Shown: positions 1-9,360 of the stretch, piece after piece
How the letters are laid out: every line of letters begins with the position of its first letter
How positions within the stretch are numbered: the first letter of the stretch is position 1
DNA from: Cyanidium caldarium
Taxonomy: Eukaryota > Rhodophyta > Bangiophyceae > Cyanidiales > Cyanidiaceae
Length of the DNA stretch: 64,000 nt
Reading direction: 5' to 3'
NCBI GenBank assembly: GCA_026184775.1
Contig: JANCYW010000007.1
Coordinates: 62,001-126,000, forward strand
Notes under the pieces: model-generated
Seen by the model: only the letters and a program-made list of their open reading frames with translations
Database searches by the model: none
Told to the model about the DNA's origin: nothing
Made by a program: the position numbers and the translations under genes

Positions 1-423
1 AAAGCTGCCACACACATCCACCTCGGCGTGCCCGCCGGCCGCCGCGCCGCCCCATCGCCTGGTCCATCGCACCGTGCCCAGTAACGTGCCGATAACTCGT
101 TCTTGTCCCGGTGATCGCCGCGTATAGTGATCCAGCACCTCTGCCACCACCGTCGGTGATATGCGCGCCCACGCCAACCCCGGTTTGGACGGCAACACAC
201 TCACACAATCCATGGGCGCAGGGTCGGTGTGTCGGGAGAGCGCCGGACGCCGAAACGTCGCGCCGATGGCGGCGGCACACGGCGTGCGTTTCGGTGGGAG
301 GGCCACCGCGGCATCCACGGCGACCCCGGTCGCGCCTGCTGCGGTGAAGAGCAACGTGTGTGTGTGTGTGAGGGGCGGGCGGGAGAGAGCGCGTCAGGGG
401 ACGGCGCGGACAAGGCCATAGCC
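1..423. other. upstream region without a convincing gene
   Basis: I see no supported gene here. A forward frame is open from 229 into the HEAT-repeat gene, but its first 65 codons are low-complexity and rich in Arg and Gly, so I read them as 5' untranslated sequence. A GT dinucleotide run of about eight units lies near 355-370, just before the preferred start at 424. Confidence 0.5.
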
Positions 424-2379
424 ATGCAAGACGCACTCCGGGGATTGGAGAGTGCACAACGGGTGGAGCAGGAGCGGGCACTGCAGGCGGTGCGGGCGGT
501 GTTGCCGGCGGCGGCCGCGGAGCTGGAGGCGGCGCGAGGGTGGTGCGAGCGAGTGCTCGACGCAGAGTCGCCGTGCTGGGCGAGTGTGTGTGGGGTGTTT
601 CGCCTGGGCCAGTTGGTGCTGGAGCAGCAGTTTGGGCGCGGAGCTGCCGTCGAGGACGATGCACTGGCGAAGCGGCAGTGGCAGAGCTTGATGGAGCGCG
701 GCGCGCTGTTGTATATGGAACACACCGAGGCGCGAGTGCGACAAGCAGCGATGGCCGCTCTGGCGGCGGTGGTGCGTTGTGACGGTGACGATCAGGTGTT
801 GCGACGGGCGCTGCCGCTGCTGCTGAGCAGCGTCGAGCGGAACCTACCGCGGAAGGTATCCAACGGCAGCGCCGAAGGCGAGGGAGACGCATCGTCGGGG
901 GTGCGGTCCGCCACCGAAAGTGCCGACACCGGCTGGCACGCTCTGGAGACCAGCTTAAACGGAGCGGCCGAGTGCGTGGTGGCGTTGTCGGCCGCCGGTG
1001 TGGTGCGTCTGGCGCCCGATCTGGAGCGGCTGTTTGCGGGCGAGGCGTTGCAGCACTGTCGGCGGCATCCCAATCGATTCGTGCGCGAAGCCGACTTGCG
1101 CCTGGTGGAGAGCGTGCTGCGGGCACTGACGCAACTGCCTGATGATGCCGCGGCCCGTCGTACGGTTACGCACGTAGCCGATTCCAGCTTGGCGATCATC
1201 GCCGCCGGCCTGGCGGACAATTGGAGCCAGGTGCGTTACATGGCCAGCAAGGCGGCCCGAGCGCTGTATCAGGTGCAGCGGCAATCGGGTGCGCAACACG
1301 GTGATCGGATCGATCGGGTGCTGGTGCCGCGGATGTGCCTGAATCGACACTACGTGGCCGAGGGCGTGCGGCAGTACTCGCAGGAGAACTGGGTGCATAT
1401 CTTCGGGCACAGCGGGCGCGAGCTGTTGGCGGTGCACATCCGCGACGTGATGGAGTATTTCGAGGCGGAGAGCGAGGCCGACAATCACGCGGTGCGTGAG
1501 GCCGCCTGCCAGTCGATTGCCGAGGTGTTCACCAAGCTGGACGCGCCGATTGTGGCACCGTACGTGTCGCGCATGCTGCGCGTGCTGATGGAGTGTTTCC
1601 GCGACGACAGCTGGCCGGTGCGCGATTGCGCTTGTACCGCTTGCGCCTCGATGGTGCGACAGTTTGGAGTGGGCGACCTGGAGGCGGCGCAGGTGGACGC
1701 GCTGTACGAGCTGTGGTTTGCCCACTGCGCCGACAACATCCCGTCGGTGCGGCAGCATGCCGCCGAGGCGGTTGTGAGCGTGGCGGTCGCTCTGGGCGAA
1801 GCGCACGTACAGCGGGTGTTGTCGTATTTGGGTCCGGCACTGCGGCGCGCGCTGCAGCAATCGTCGGACGCCTATTATAGCGAGTCAGACGCCACACCTT
1901 TCGATGCGCAACGCAAGCTGGCGCGCGACAACGACCCGCATCTGCACACCGGTCAGACCATGTACAGTTGTGGCTCGTTGGCGCCGAAGATGCGTCCGGC
2001 GCGACTGCGCGTCGGCTGCATGAATTGCGCATTTTCTCGGCCGCCCGAGCCGTGGGAAGAGACCGACGGCGCCCTGATGGTATGGGGGCAGCTGGTGGGC
2101 CACGGCTATGCGCAGCGCTGCGTGGCCGACGGCTCGTGGGCCTGCGTCGTGCGAGAGCTAGCGTTGCTGGCCGGTTTTGCGCAAGTGACCAGTATGTTGA
2201 CGACATTGTGGACGCAAGTGGCGCTGGCTGTCCCGCATTTGCCGCTGAACGCGTTGCAAGAGCACCAGGAGGCGTTGGTGGCGGCATTGCGTCGTGCCCG
2301 CCGCTGCGGCCACGCCCGCACCGAGAGCGCCGCCACCGATGCCGCACGAGCGTTGCGAGCTCGCCTGGGAGTGCTGTAA
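424..2379 (+). CDS. HEAT/ARM-repeat protein of unknown role
   Basis: The product is about 651 residues and almost entirely alpha-helical. Repeated units of the type VRQAAMAALAAVV and VREAACQSIAEVF show HEAT/ARM repeats from about residue 100 to 500. A conserved-looking block follows near 1950-2080, containing GQTMYSCGSLAP and then a PWEETDGAL segment; I associate such blocks with uncharacterised eukaryotic ARM-repeat proteins. The frame is open from 229, but codons before 424 are Arg/Gly-rich, so I place the start at the second Met, MQDALRGL. HEAT solenoids usually serve as scaffolds or transport factors. No importin-beta N-domain, kinase or catalytic motif is visible. The function is not assigned; the repeat fold is well supported. 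Confidence 0.72.
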   Translation: MQDALRGLESAQRVEQERALQAVRAVLPAAAAELEAARGWCERVLDAESPCWASVCGVFRLGQLVLEQQFGRGAAVEDDALAKRQWQSLMERGALLYMEHTEARVRQAAMAALAAVVRCDGDDQVLRRALPLLLSSVERNLPRKVSNGSAEGEGDASSGVRSATESADTGWHALETSLNGAAECVVALSAAGVVRLAPDLERLFAGEALQHCRRHPNRFVREADLRLVESVLRALTQLPDDAAARRTVTHVADSSLAIIAAGLADNWSQVRYMASKAARALYQVQRQSGAQHGDRIDRVLVPRMCLNRHYVAEGVRQYSQENWVHIFGHSGRELLAVHIRDVMEYFEAESEADNHAVREAACQSIAEVFTKLDAPIVAPYVSRMLRVLMECFRDDSWPVRDCACTACASMVRQFGVGDLEAAQVDALYELWFAHCADNIPSVRQHAAEAVVSVAVALGEAHVQRVLSYLGPALRRALQQSSDAYYSESDATPFDAQRKLARDNDPHLHTGQTMYSCGSLAPKMRPARLRVGCMNCAFSRPPEPWEETDGALMVWGQLVGHGYAQRCVADGSWACVVRELALLAGFAQVTSMLTTLWTQVALAVPHLPLNALQEHQEALVAALRRARRCGHARTESAATDAARALRARLGVL

Positions 2380-2823
2380 AGTATGCTTGGAAAGAGAGAG
2401 AGAGAGAGAAGTGGCGTCTGCATCGCTGGGGTCACGTTCTATCGGTTTCGGGAGGTGATCTCGTGAGGGAATTCACAAGGGGACCCTCAAGTTAGCGCCT
2501 AGACTGACCATGGAATCCTCTGGAATTCCATGGAAGTTTTTTTGCGAACCGAAACCCAACCCTCGCCAGATCCGATCGCACGCGGGGCCAAAATTCGTCG
2601 GTTGCGGTCACGACGGCCTGACGCGCTTTGAGGCACGTCACCCAAAAAACCGTCGCGTTGGCCACTCCACACCGGGAACGCCGCCGCCGTTAAGTACTCC
2701 CTTCGCGTCAGCACGAGTATCTATCCAAGTGCGATAATTCATCAATCCTGGTGCGTAACTCGCCTGCTGCTATCGTCGTCAACACCCCTCCTACCTGTCT
2801 CGTCGGGAGGCGCGACCGGGGAG
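2380..2823. other. intergenic region with an AG microsatellite
   Basis: No gene is seen. An (AG)8 run lies at about 2393-2408, just after the stop of the HEAT gene. The remainder is the presumed promoter and leader of the coiled-coil gene that starts at 2824. Confidence 0.45.
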
Positions 2824-3537
2824 ATGAAGCGGCAGTTGGGCGAGCACGGCGACACGGCGGCCACCGCCGAGTCGAGAGAGGACCTTGAAGACAGGGCGGC
2901 ATCGGAATTGGCGGACGAGTTCGACGTAGAGCAGTTGATGGCCGAGCTGAGCGGCCGCGCACCATCGCCCACGCCGCCGCCGCCACTGCTAACCGCCAAC
3001 GAACTGTTCAGTGGTGCTCGCGATGACTCCTTTCTGGGCGCGACCGCTACCGATGCCGCGCTGCACTTGCATCCGCCTGCTTTCCGCCACGGCACCGTGT
3101 CCCCGTTGCCCGGCAGTGGCAGCGGTAGCGGTAGCGTACCTCCTGGGCGTACACACACCGCCCTAGCCGCCCCGCCGCAAATCCTGTTACAAACCAACGG
3201 CCTCGGACGATGGAGTGCTCGTTCGGTGAACAGTCCGTCGTCGCGGCCGGCCAACTCGGTGCCCTCGACCCCGGTGCCCACCGAGCACCACCTCTACACC
3301 GACGAACGATTGCGAAAAGTCGAGAGCGACTACGTCGACCTGTGTAAGCTGGTGCGGGACGTGCAGGCCAGCGCCGCCTTGGAGCGATATACTGAACTGC
3401 ACAAATTGCAACAGGACAACGCCGAGTTGGCGAACTTGAACCGAAGACTGGCGGAGCAAGTGGCGCAACTGCAAAAGCGGTTACAGGAGTTGCAGTCAGG
3501 TCAGAGTCAGAGCGAACGAGTGGACGAGCATGTATGA
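2824..3537 (+). CDS. hypothetical protein with a C-terminal coiled coil
   Basis: A 237-residue protein that I do not recognise. Residues 1-150 are mostly disordered, with acidic, Pro-rich (PTPPPP) and Ser/Gly-rich (GSGSGSGS) stretches. From about residue 155 to 228 there is a strong heptad pattern (YTELHKLQQDNAELANLNR, then QVAQLQKRLQEL), predicting a parallel coiled coil and so a dimer or a partner in a larger assembly. There is no signal peptide, membrane segment or DNA-binding basic region, so bZIP is unlikely. The ATG at 2824 follows a short leader and is the natural start. Codon use matches the neighbours, so it is probably a real gene. Confidence 0.6.
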   Translation: MKRQLGEHGDTAATAESREDLEDRAASELADEFDVEQLMAELSGRAPSPTPPPPLLTANELFSGARDDSFLGATATDAALHLHPPAFRHGTVSPLPGSGSGSGSVPPGRTHTALAAPPQILLQTNGLGRWSARSVNSPSSRPANSVPSTPVPTEHHLYTDERLRKVESDYVDLCKLVRDVQASAALERYTELHKLQQDNAELANLNRRLAEQVAQLQKRLQELQSGQSQSERVDEHV

Positions 3538-3693
3538 CGCTGTGTCACACACGTCGCGATACAAGTTCGTGCGGCGGATGTTTCCTCGCGACGGGTTTTT
3601 TCGGCACGAGATTCGCCGCGGCAGCTCGAAACGGCGCGTTCGCTCCCAGGCAAACCGTGAGGTACACGTTTCGCAACGTCGCCGGCTAGACAG

Positions 3694-4587
3694 ATGTTTC
3701 TCGTGCCACAACTGGAGTGGCCGACGCTGGGGACAGCACCTCACAGTACCCGATCACGAAAATCCTCGTCACCGCCTCGCGTCCTCAGTGAAAATGGCGG
3801 CGTGTCGTGTTTGCGCGGCGCTATCGGCCGACGACAGTTCCTGCGCGACACCGCCCTCGTCGCCACCGCTCCGCTGTTGCTCCCGCTCGCTGTGCCACTA
3901 GCCCACTGTGCGGCCGCTGCCGTCTGCATCGACGCGGGGATAGCGAAAGCCCGGGTGACGGATCGGGTATTCCTGGACCTGAGCGTGGCCGGAGTGTCCA
4001 GCGCGACGCCGCTGCGCCTGGTCATCGGTCTGTACGGCGAGGCAGCACCGCAAGCAGTGTCCGTGGTGCGCCAGCTGTCCCAGAACGCACTGCGCATAGA
4101 GGGCAAGCGGTTGGGGTATCGATATGCTGCCGCCGGCCGCGTCATCCGCGATCAGCGCGTCGAGCTCGGGCGGGTGTCTCAGGCGGACGAGCGCACGCAG
4201 GCCCTGGGGGTGGCCTCGCGCGCCATCAAGGCCGTCTGGCCGGGCACCGTGGACACCAACCCGCTGCGGCATCGCTGCGCAGGCACGGTTTCAGTGCCGC
4301 GACAACCCGGCGGCGACTTTGAGCTGGGCATTCTGCCGCGGGACGTGGCCGACGTCAGCGCACCCTACGTGCGAGCACTCGACGACGAACACCTGGTTAT
4401 CGGCCGCGTGCTCGACGGCATGGACGTGGTGGAGCGCTTGAATCAACTGCCGGTGAATTTGCCTACCCGACGCGACGGCCTGCGCGAGGTTGGCAAGATG
4501 TTGGGCGACCCGAGGGCGCGACAGAGCACCACCTGGCGACCGTTGCGCAAAGTGCGCATCGTCGATTGCGGGGTGTTGAACGAATAA
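3694..4587 (+). CDS. thylakoid-lumen cyclophilin-type PPIase, CYP28/CYP26-2-like
   Basis: A 297-residue divergent cyclophilin. The N-terminus has a likely plastid transit peptide (MFLVPQ), then a twin-arginine lumen signal: GRRQFLRD at residues 45-52, a hydrophobic Ala/Leu core and an AHCAA-like cleavage region near 75. This indicates Tat import into the thylakoid lumen. The domain begins with DRVFLDLSVAG and LRLVIGLYGEAAPQAV, recognisable as the first strands of cyclophilin, and continues to GRVLDGMDVVERLNQLP. The tail (MLGDPRAR, WRPLRKVRIVDCG) matches, from memory, the plant lumenal CYP28/CYP26-2 group. The usual catalytic FHRVI and QGGD segments are not recognisable, so isomerase activity is doubtful and a scaffold role in photosystem assembly is possible (inference). 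Confidence 0.75.
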   Translation: MFLVPQLEWPTLGTAPHSTRSRKSSSPPRVLSENGGVSCLRGAIGRRQFLRDTALVATAPLLLPLAVPLAHCAAAAVCIDAGIAKARVTDRVFLDLSVAGVSSATPLRLVIGLYGEAAPQAVSVVRQLSQNALRIEGKRLGYRYAAAGRVIRDQRVELGRVSQADERTQALGVASRAIKAVWPGTVDTNPLRHRCAGTVSVPRQPGGDFELGILPRDVADVSAPYVRALDDEHLVIGRVLDGMDVVERLNQLPVNLPTRRDGLREVGKMLGDPRARQSTTWRPLRKVRIVDCGVLNE

Positions 4588-5112
4588 CGGAACGAAAGGC
4601 CGGAAAGGAGGCACCTCGGTAGGTAGCGCCATCGGGGAGCGGCCTCTTCGCGCGCTTCTACTCCAAATCGTGATCCGGCACCTCCGCAGACGACTCTCGA
4701 GCGATGCCGCACGAATGGTCACCGCCCGTCATCGAGTGCCTTTGTGCGGCACGCCGCGGTCCGCTTGACCGCACACGCGGTACCTCGGCGCTAAACGGCC
4801 ACGTCGTGATCGAGTCGAACTGGACCAGCGCAGATAGGGTCGCGCAAAGCCCAACGAGGGGCTAGCAACGGTAACGGCAATACATTGGTCCACTGCAACC
4901 TCTTCCTCTTCATACGCACACTCTATTCCCCACTCTCCCCTACCCTATCCACTCTCCAACTGGCGGCTCATCACATCCGGGTGTGCACCACACCTCGCAT
5001 TCCAACGCAAGTGCGCCACAGACAAGCGCCTCGGCCACCGAGAGTCGGGCCCTGCAAGTCGCTACCCAGCCGAGTGGCTCGAGGACCGAATCCCAGACTA
5101 TAACCAGAAAAA
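4588..5112. other. intergenic, pyrimidine-rich promoter region
   Basis: No gene is seen in these 525 bases. The part from about 4890 to 4965 is a pyrimidine-rich stretch (repeated ctct and ccc), which is a plausible promoter or leader element for the large nucleoporin gene beginning at 5113. Confidence 0.4.
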
Positions 5113-8100
5113 ATGGAGGTGACTGTGCGGGACGGAGAAGATGCGGTGGATGTCGACGGGTGTTACTTTGTACAGAGCGGTCGAGTGTGTGTGAAACCGG
5201 CGCGGGAGGGCGCGGGCGCTCTGCCGCGGGCGCCCGAATGGCCCGGTGCCCGAACGCGGCTGGTCATGGTGCCGCGGTACGGGCTGGTGGTGCTGGCCGA
5301 TGACCGCGAGTTGCACGTCGTGCCGGTGGAGGCGTTGCGTCGAGTGGCCGACGAGCACCGTTCCGCCGAGGCGCTGCGTTCGCAGCCGTACCCCGAGGTG
5401 GATACCTCCTCCAGCGGCGCGCGTTCCGTGCGAGTCGCGTTGCAGCACCCCGAGGAGCGCATAGGCAGTGTGGCGGTGAATAGCGATGCGCGCTGTGTGG
5501 CGGTATCGACGACACGGTCGCGGGTGCTGTTCTATTCGCTGGCGAGCCTGCAGTGGGTGTACACGCTGCCGCGCGAGTACGCCTGGCTGGTGCAGTGGTC
5601 ACCGACAGCGCCGGAGGTGGCGGTGGTGATGGCGCGAGAGACCCGGTGTGCATACCTGTTGGGCCACGCTCTCCGTGGTGACGCGCCGAAACTGGCGATG
5701 CGGTTAAGCGATGAACCGGTCACCGCGGCGGCCTTCTCGGACGACGGAGGGTATTGTGCGGTGGCCAGCGGCCGCCAACATTCCGCGCAACTGACCATAT
5801 GGCAGGTCGCTGACGATGCAGCGGGTCGGCCCGAGACCCGACAGCGGGTGCGAGTGGCGCTGCCGGCGGACTGGCACGGGCGCTATGTCTGCGCATTGCG
5901 CTTCGTGCGGGATGACACGCTCGTCATCGCCTACACGGCGCGTGCCGAGGCGGCGTCCGATGAGGAGAGCGAGGATGTGCTGCAGTTTGCCACCTTGCAG
6001 CTGGTCGGATTCGAGCAGTCGGCGAATGCGGCGGTGACCCGGGCGGTGTTCACCACACTGGGCGAAGTGTGTGCCACCTTTGCCGCCCCGGACGACTGGA
6101 CGCGTCTGCTGCCGTTCGTGGCCGCGGTACCTGGCGGCGCGCTGGCGCTGTGCGCGGCGGCCACCAGTGACGAAGTGGAGCTGGTGGGCATCGCCGACGG
6201 CGACCAGCAAGGAGCGTGGCGGCCGTTGCGACCGCCGGATCACGGCCGCGCTCAGCTGCCCGAACTGGAGGAGGACGAACCGACGCGTATCGTGGGCATG
6301 GAGATGTTGTATGTGTCGGCTCTGGAAAATGGTGCCGGTGCGCCTCCCGATCAGCGCCGTTCCGTCCCGTACGCGTTGGTACTCACCAGCAACGGTCTGT
6401 TGCACTTTTTTGAGCTGCATACCGGGTGGCGAGCGGCGGACGGCGAATGGCCGGCGCCGTCGTCACCGAGTGACCTGCCCGAGTTGGACGATGGTCGATT
6501 CCGTGTCACATTGGAGGAGCCATCGGCGGCGACCGTGCAACCGCCGCCACCAGTGAACATGTCGGTGTTCGAGGCGCCGCCCAGTTTGGAGCGGAGCACG
6601 GTGCGGCCCGATACATCGTCGAGCGCACAGCGACCCGGAGTTGCGCACACGTTTGGAGACCGACCGCTGGAACACATCCCATATTCGGATGCAGCACCCG
6701 CCCCGGCAACCATCACAACTGCGTCGCCGCCATTCCACACGTTCGGAGACCGACCGGTGGATCAGATCCCACATTCGGATGCAGCACCCGCCCCGGCAAC
6801 CACCACAACTGCGTCGCCGCCGTCCAGCACTGCCATCGAGGCGCTGGTGCGGGCAGCGTCCACCTCTGTCGAGAGACCGACACCGGCGTCCGCGGCGTCG
6901 TTGCAACAACGGCTCCTCGACGAATTCCACGCCATCTACAACGATGTGGCGTCACTGCAACACCAGCTGGAAGTACTTTACGAGGATGCCACCGTCGCTT
7001 GGCGAGAGACGCGCTGTGAGCAGCGCCTGGATGCGGACGCGGTGAATCGCAGTGTCTCCGAGGCGTTGCAAGCGCTGAAACGAGTGGAGACGCACCATGC
7101 GGCCGTGCGCGACGCGTGTCAACGATGTGCGGATGCGCTGGCCATCATGAAGATGCGTCAGCTGGCGCTGGAGCAGGATGTGGTCGCGCTGTCGGCGCGG
7201 CGGGACGGTCGCGCGGCCGTGCGGCACCGCCGTTTCGATGACGAGGGGGAAGAATCACTGTCACCCACCGCCGAGCACTTTATCCGACAGGTGCGCACGA
7301 TCGGTCGCATGGAGGCCGAAGTGCAGCAGGCCCTCGAACGCATCCAGCTCACTCTGCAGGAGCGGACGCAGACGCATGCCACCAGTGCAGCGTTGGCTGG
7401 CGGGTTCGAGTCGCGATGGCAAGCGTGGTTGCGCGGCGGTGAGCAGTTGCGCAGCATATACCAGATCCTGTTCCGCTGTTCGTTCGCCGCGTATCGATTG
7501 ACGCATCAGTGGGAACAGTTGGAACGGCGCCAACAGCAGATGAGGCGCGTGTTGGCGGAGCGACACACGCCGGCGGCACGACTGTCGTTGCGGCGGCTGC
7601 GCCTGACGAGTTCGTCGGGGGACACCGCCCAGATGACCAACAGCGACTCGCTCGCCTCGACGAGCGTTGTTGCCGGTTCGGCGTCGAGTGCGGACGCATC
7701 CCGACGGGCGATCATCACGTCGCGGCTGCGGCATTCGTTGCGCAAGTTGGCCATGGCGGACGGCCGGGCAGCCATCCGCCCAGCGCGCCATCGCGCGGGT
7801 GTGTCGGAAGCGACAGCCGGTGAAAGGAGGAAAGCGGAAACGCAGGAGGAGGATATGCTATCGACGGCCGCGATGCCTGCGGCTCGCGCCGTACCGACGG
7901 AGGCACCTCGCGCACAGCAAAAGACGCCATCAGGAAAGTTGGTGGTGGGGGTGCCGAGCGAACCGCGAGCATTACCGCAGGAAACGCGTCGGGATATCGC
8001 GTCGAAAACGCTGGAGACGCGCACCGAGTTTGGTGAGGCGGCGGCGTCGACCGCGTCGAAAGCGGAGGCACCTCCGGCGAACGACTCGATGGCTGCCAAG

Positions 8101-9348
8101 GGAGAGGGCACGGCGAAGCAGACGCCGGCAATGGAGAGGCGGGCCGCCAGCGCGGCCACGGCAACGACTGCGGTGGTGACTGTCCGATCCGAGGCATCCG
8201 CGCGCAGCGATGGTGAACGGCCGCAGCCGGCACCTGTTGCCAAATCCGTCCACTTTGCAGATCCGCTGACCCGGGCTACACCGGCTGCAGCACATCGGGC
8301 GCCGATGCCCGGCGAGCCGGAACCGCCGCCATGGAGAGCTTCTGCAATGCCACCGACGAAACCGGTGGCGACCGCCGCGAAGCCGAAAACAACCACCGCG
8401 CCGATGCCCGGCGAGCCGGAACCGCCGCCATGGAGAGCATCGGCGGTGCTGTCATCGGTGCGGCAGACAGAGCCGACGCAAACAGCTACAGCCGACAGGC
8501 CGCTCTTCTCCCTCACCCCGGCGGCATCGGAGAAGCGAGAAGAGGCGACGACATACACGACATCCACGCCAAAGAGGGCAGAACCGACCCCATCTCAAGA
8601 GGGCGGTGAGGCGCCCCCTCCGTCCGCCGCCCAGCCGCCGGCTATTCCGCGGGCGCCAATGCCGGACGAATCCGACTCGCCACCGCCACCGCCGCGGGTG
8701 GTCATGAGCGAAGCGCTCGGCGACAGAGCGCGAGCCGCCATGATGCCGCATGAGGCGACGCGAGGAGAGACGACGAAAAGCGCCGAAGCGTGTGGCCAGA
8801 CGCACGGCGTCACCGATACGGAACACGCTGCAGATAGGGAGAGTCAGGTCGGCCCGATGGATTCCCGTTTCGCGCCGGACCACACATCGGCGCCAAGCTT
8901 TGGACAGCCGACGCCGTTCGGTGCCATGGCGGCGCCGGCATTCGGCGCGCCGTCCGCCATCGGCAACGCCTGTTTCGGCTCGTCAACGCCGTTCGGGTCC
9001 GGAAATGCCACCGCGTTCGGTGCGCCGTCGCCCATCGGATTCGGCACGTCAGCCTCGTCACCATCGTCGTCGTTCGGTCAACAGCCGTGCGCCTTTGGAG
9101 GATTCGCCGCCGCGGGCGGTTTTGGTCAGGTGCGGCCGTCGGGCGATTCCGGCTTCGCCGCGGCGCTCTCCCAGCAGGCATCCAGCGGTGGTGCGGCTGT
9201 CGGCGGTTTCGGCGCTCTGGCTAGCGGACCACCCGCCCGCCCGACGCCGTTCGGCGTCCCTGCCGCGCCGTCCTCGTCGGCATTCCCACCTCCGCCATCC
9301 ACCACCAACAAATTCTCCTCGCCGGCCTTCACCCAGCGACGCGCGTAA
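5113..9348 (+). CDS. Nup214/Nup159-like FG nucleoporin
   Basis: A 1411-residue protein with the three-part layout of the cytoplasmic-face nucleoporin Nup214/Nup159. Residues 1-450 resemble a beta-propeller: short strands with repeated V-x-V and W-S-P motifs such as YAWLVQWSPTAPEV and AAAFSDDGGYCAVASG. Residues about 590-830 are helical coiled coil. Residues about 880-1180 are disordered, with PMPGEPEPPPWRAS repeats. The C-terminus from about 1255 is dense in FG motifs (PTPFG, PAFGAP, SSFGQQ, GGFGQ), the diagnostic feature of pore barrier nucleoporins. In other eukaryotes this protein docks the mRNA export helicase Dbp5 through the propeller. It lies tail to tail with the SET gene, 12 bases apart. 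The FG tail is certain; the Nup214 assignment rests on domain order. Confidence 0.82.
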   Translation: MEVTVRDGEDAVDVDGCYFVQSGRVCVKPAREGAGALPRAPEWPGARTRLVMVPRYGLVVLADDRELHVVPVEALRRVADEHRSAEALRSQPYPEVDTSSSGARSVRVALQHPEERIGSVAVNSDARCVAVSTTRSRVLFYSLASLQWVYTLPREYAWLVQWSPTAPEVAVVMARETRCAYLLGHALRGDAPKLAMRLSDEPVTAAAFSDDGGYCAVASGRQHSAQLTIWQVADDAAGRPETRQRVRVALPADWHGRYVCALRFVRDDTLVIAYTARAEAASDEESEDVLQFATLQLVGFEQSANAAVTRAVFTTLGEVCATFAAPDDWTRLLPFVAAVPGGALALCAAATSDEVELVGIADGDQQGAWRPLRPPDHGRAQLPELEEDEPTRIVGMEMLYVSALENGAGAPPDQRRSVPYALVLTSNGLLHFFELHTGWRAADGEWPAPSSPSDLPELDDGRFRVTLEEPSAATVQPPPPVNMSVFEAPPSLERSTVRPDTSSSAQRPGVAHTFGDRPLEHIPYSDAAPAPATITTASPPFHTFGDRPVDQIPHSDAAPAPATTTTASPPSSTAIEALVRAASTSVERPTPASAASLQQRLLDEFHAIYNDVASLQHQLEVLYEDATVAWRETRCEQRLDADAVNRSVSEALQALKRVETHHAAVRDACQRCADALAIMKMRQLALEQDVVALSARRDGRAAVRHRRFDDEGEESLSPTAEHFIRQVRTIGRMEAEVQQALERIQLTLQERTQTHATSAALAGGFESRWQAWLRGGEQLRSIYQILFRCSFAAYRLTHQWEQLERRQQQMRRVLAERHTPAARLSLRRLRLTSSSGDTAQMTNSDSLASTSVVAGSASSADASRRAIITSRLRHSLRKLAMADGRAAIRPARHRAGVSEATAGERRKAETQEEDMLSTAAMPAARAVPTEAPRAQQKTPSGKLVVGVPSEPRALPQETRRDIASKTLETRTEFGEAAASTASKAEAPPANDSMAAKGEGTAKQTPAMERRAASAATATTAVVTVRSEASARSDGERPQPAPVAKSVHFADPLTRATPAAAHRAPMPGEPEPPPWRASAMPPTKPVATAAKPKTTTAPMPGEPEPPPWRASAVLSSVRQTEPTQTATADRPLFSLTPAASEKREEATTYTTSTPKRAEPTPSQEGGEAPPPSAAQPPAIPRAPMPDESDSPPPPPRVVMSEALGDRARAAMMPHEATRGETTKSAEACGQTHGVTDTEHAADRESQVGPMDSRFAPDHTSAPSFGQPTPFGAMAAPAFGAPSAIGNACFGSSTPFGSGNATAFGAPSPIGFGTSASSPSSSFGQQPCAFGGFAAAGGFGQVRPSGDSGFAAALSQQASSGGAAVGGFGALASGPPARPTPFGVPAAPSSSAFPPPPSTTNKFSSPAFTQRRA
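6647..6826 (+). repeat. two tandem 90-bp repeats inside the nucleoporin gene
   Basis: Two in-frame 90-base units, 6647-6736 and 6737-6826, differ at only a few positions. Each encodes a 30-residue block starting HTFGDRP and running through SDAAPAPAT to TASPP. Each block holds one FG dipeptide, so the duplication adds an FG unit between the propeller and the coiled coil. The close match suggests a recent duplication. Confidence 0.9.
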
Positions 9349-9360
9349 ACGCCATGCCGT

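Noticed and set aside
2393-2408. AG repeat as a possible mobile-element end
   Set aside because: A simple microsatellite without terminal repeats or coding sequence.
7506-8567. Long antisense frame over the nucleoporin gene
   Set aside because: Low-complexity Ala/Val/Ser translation; a shadow of the true gene.
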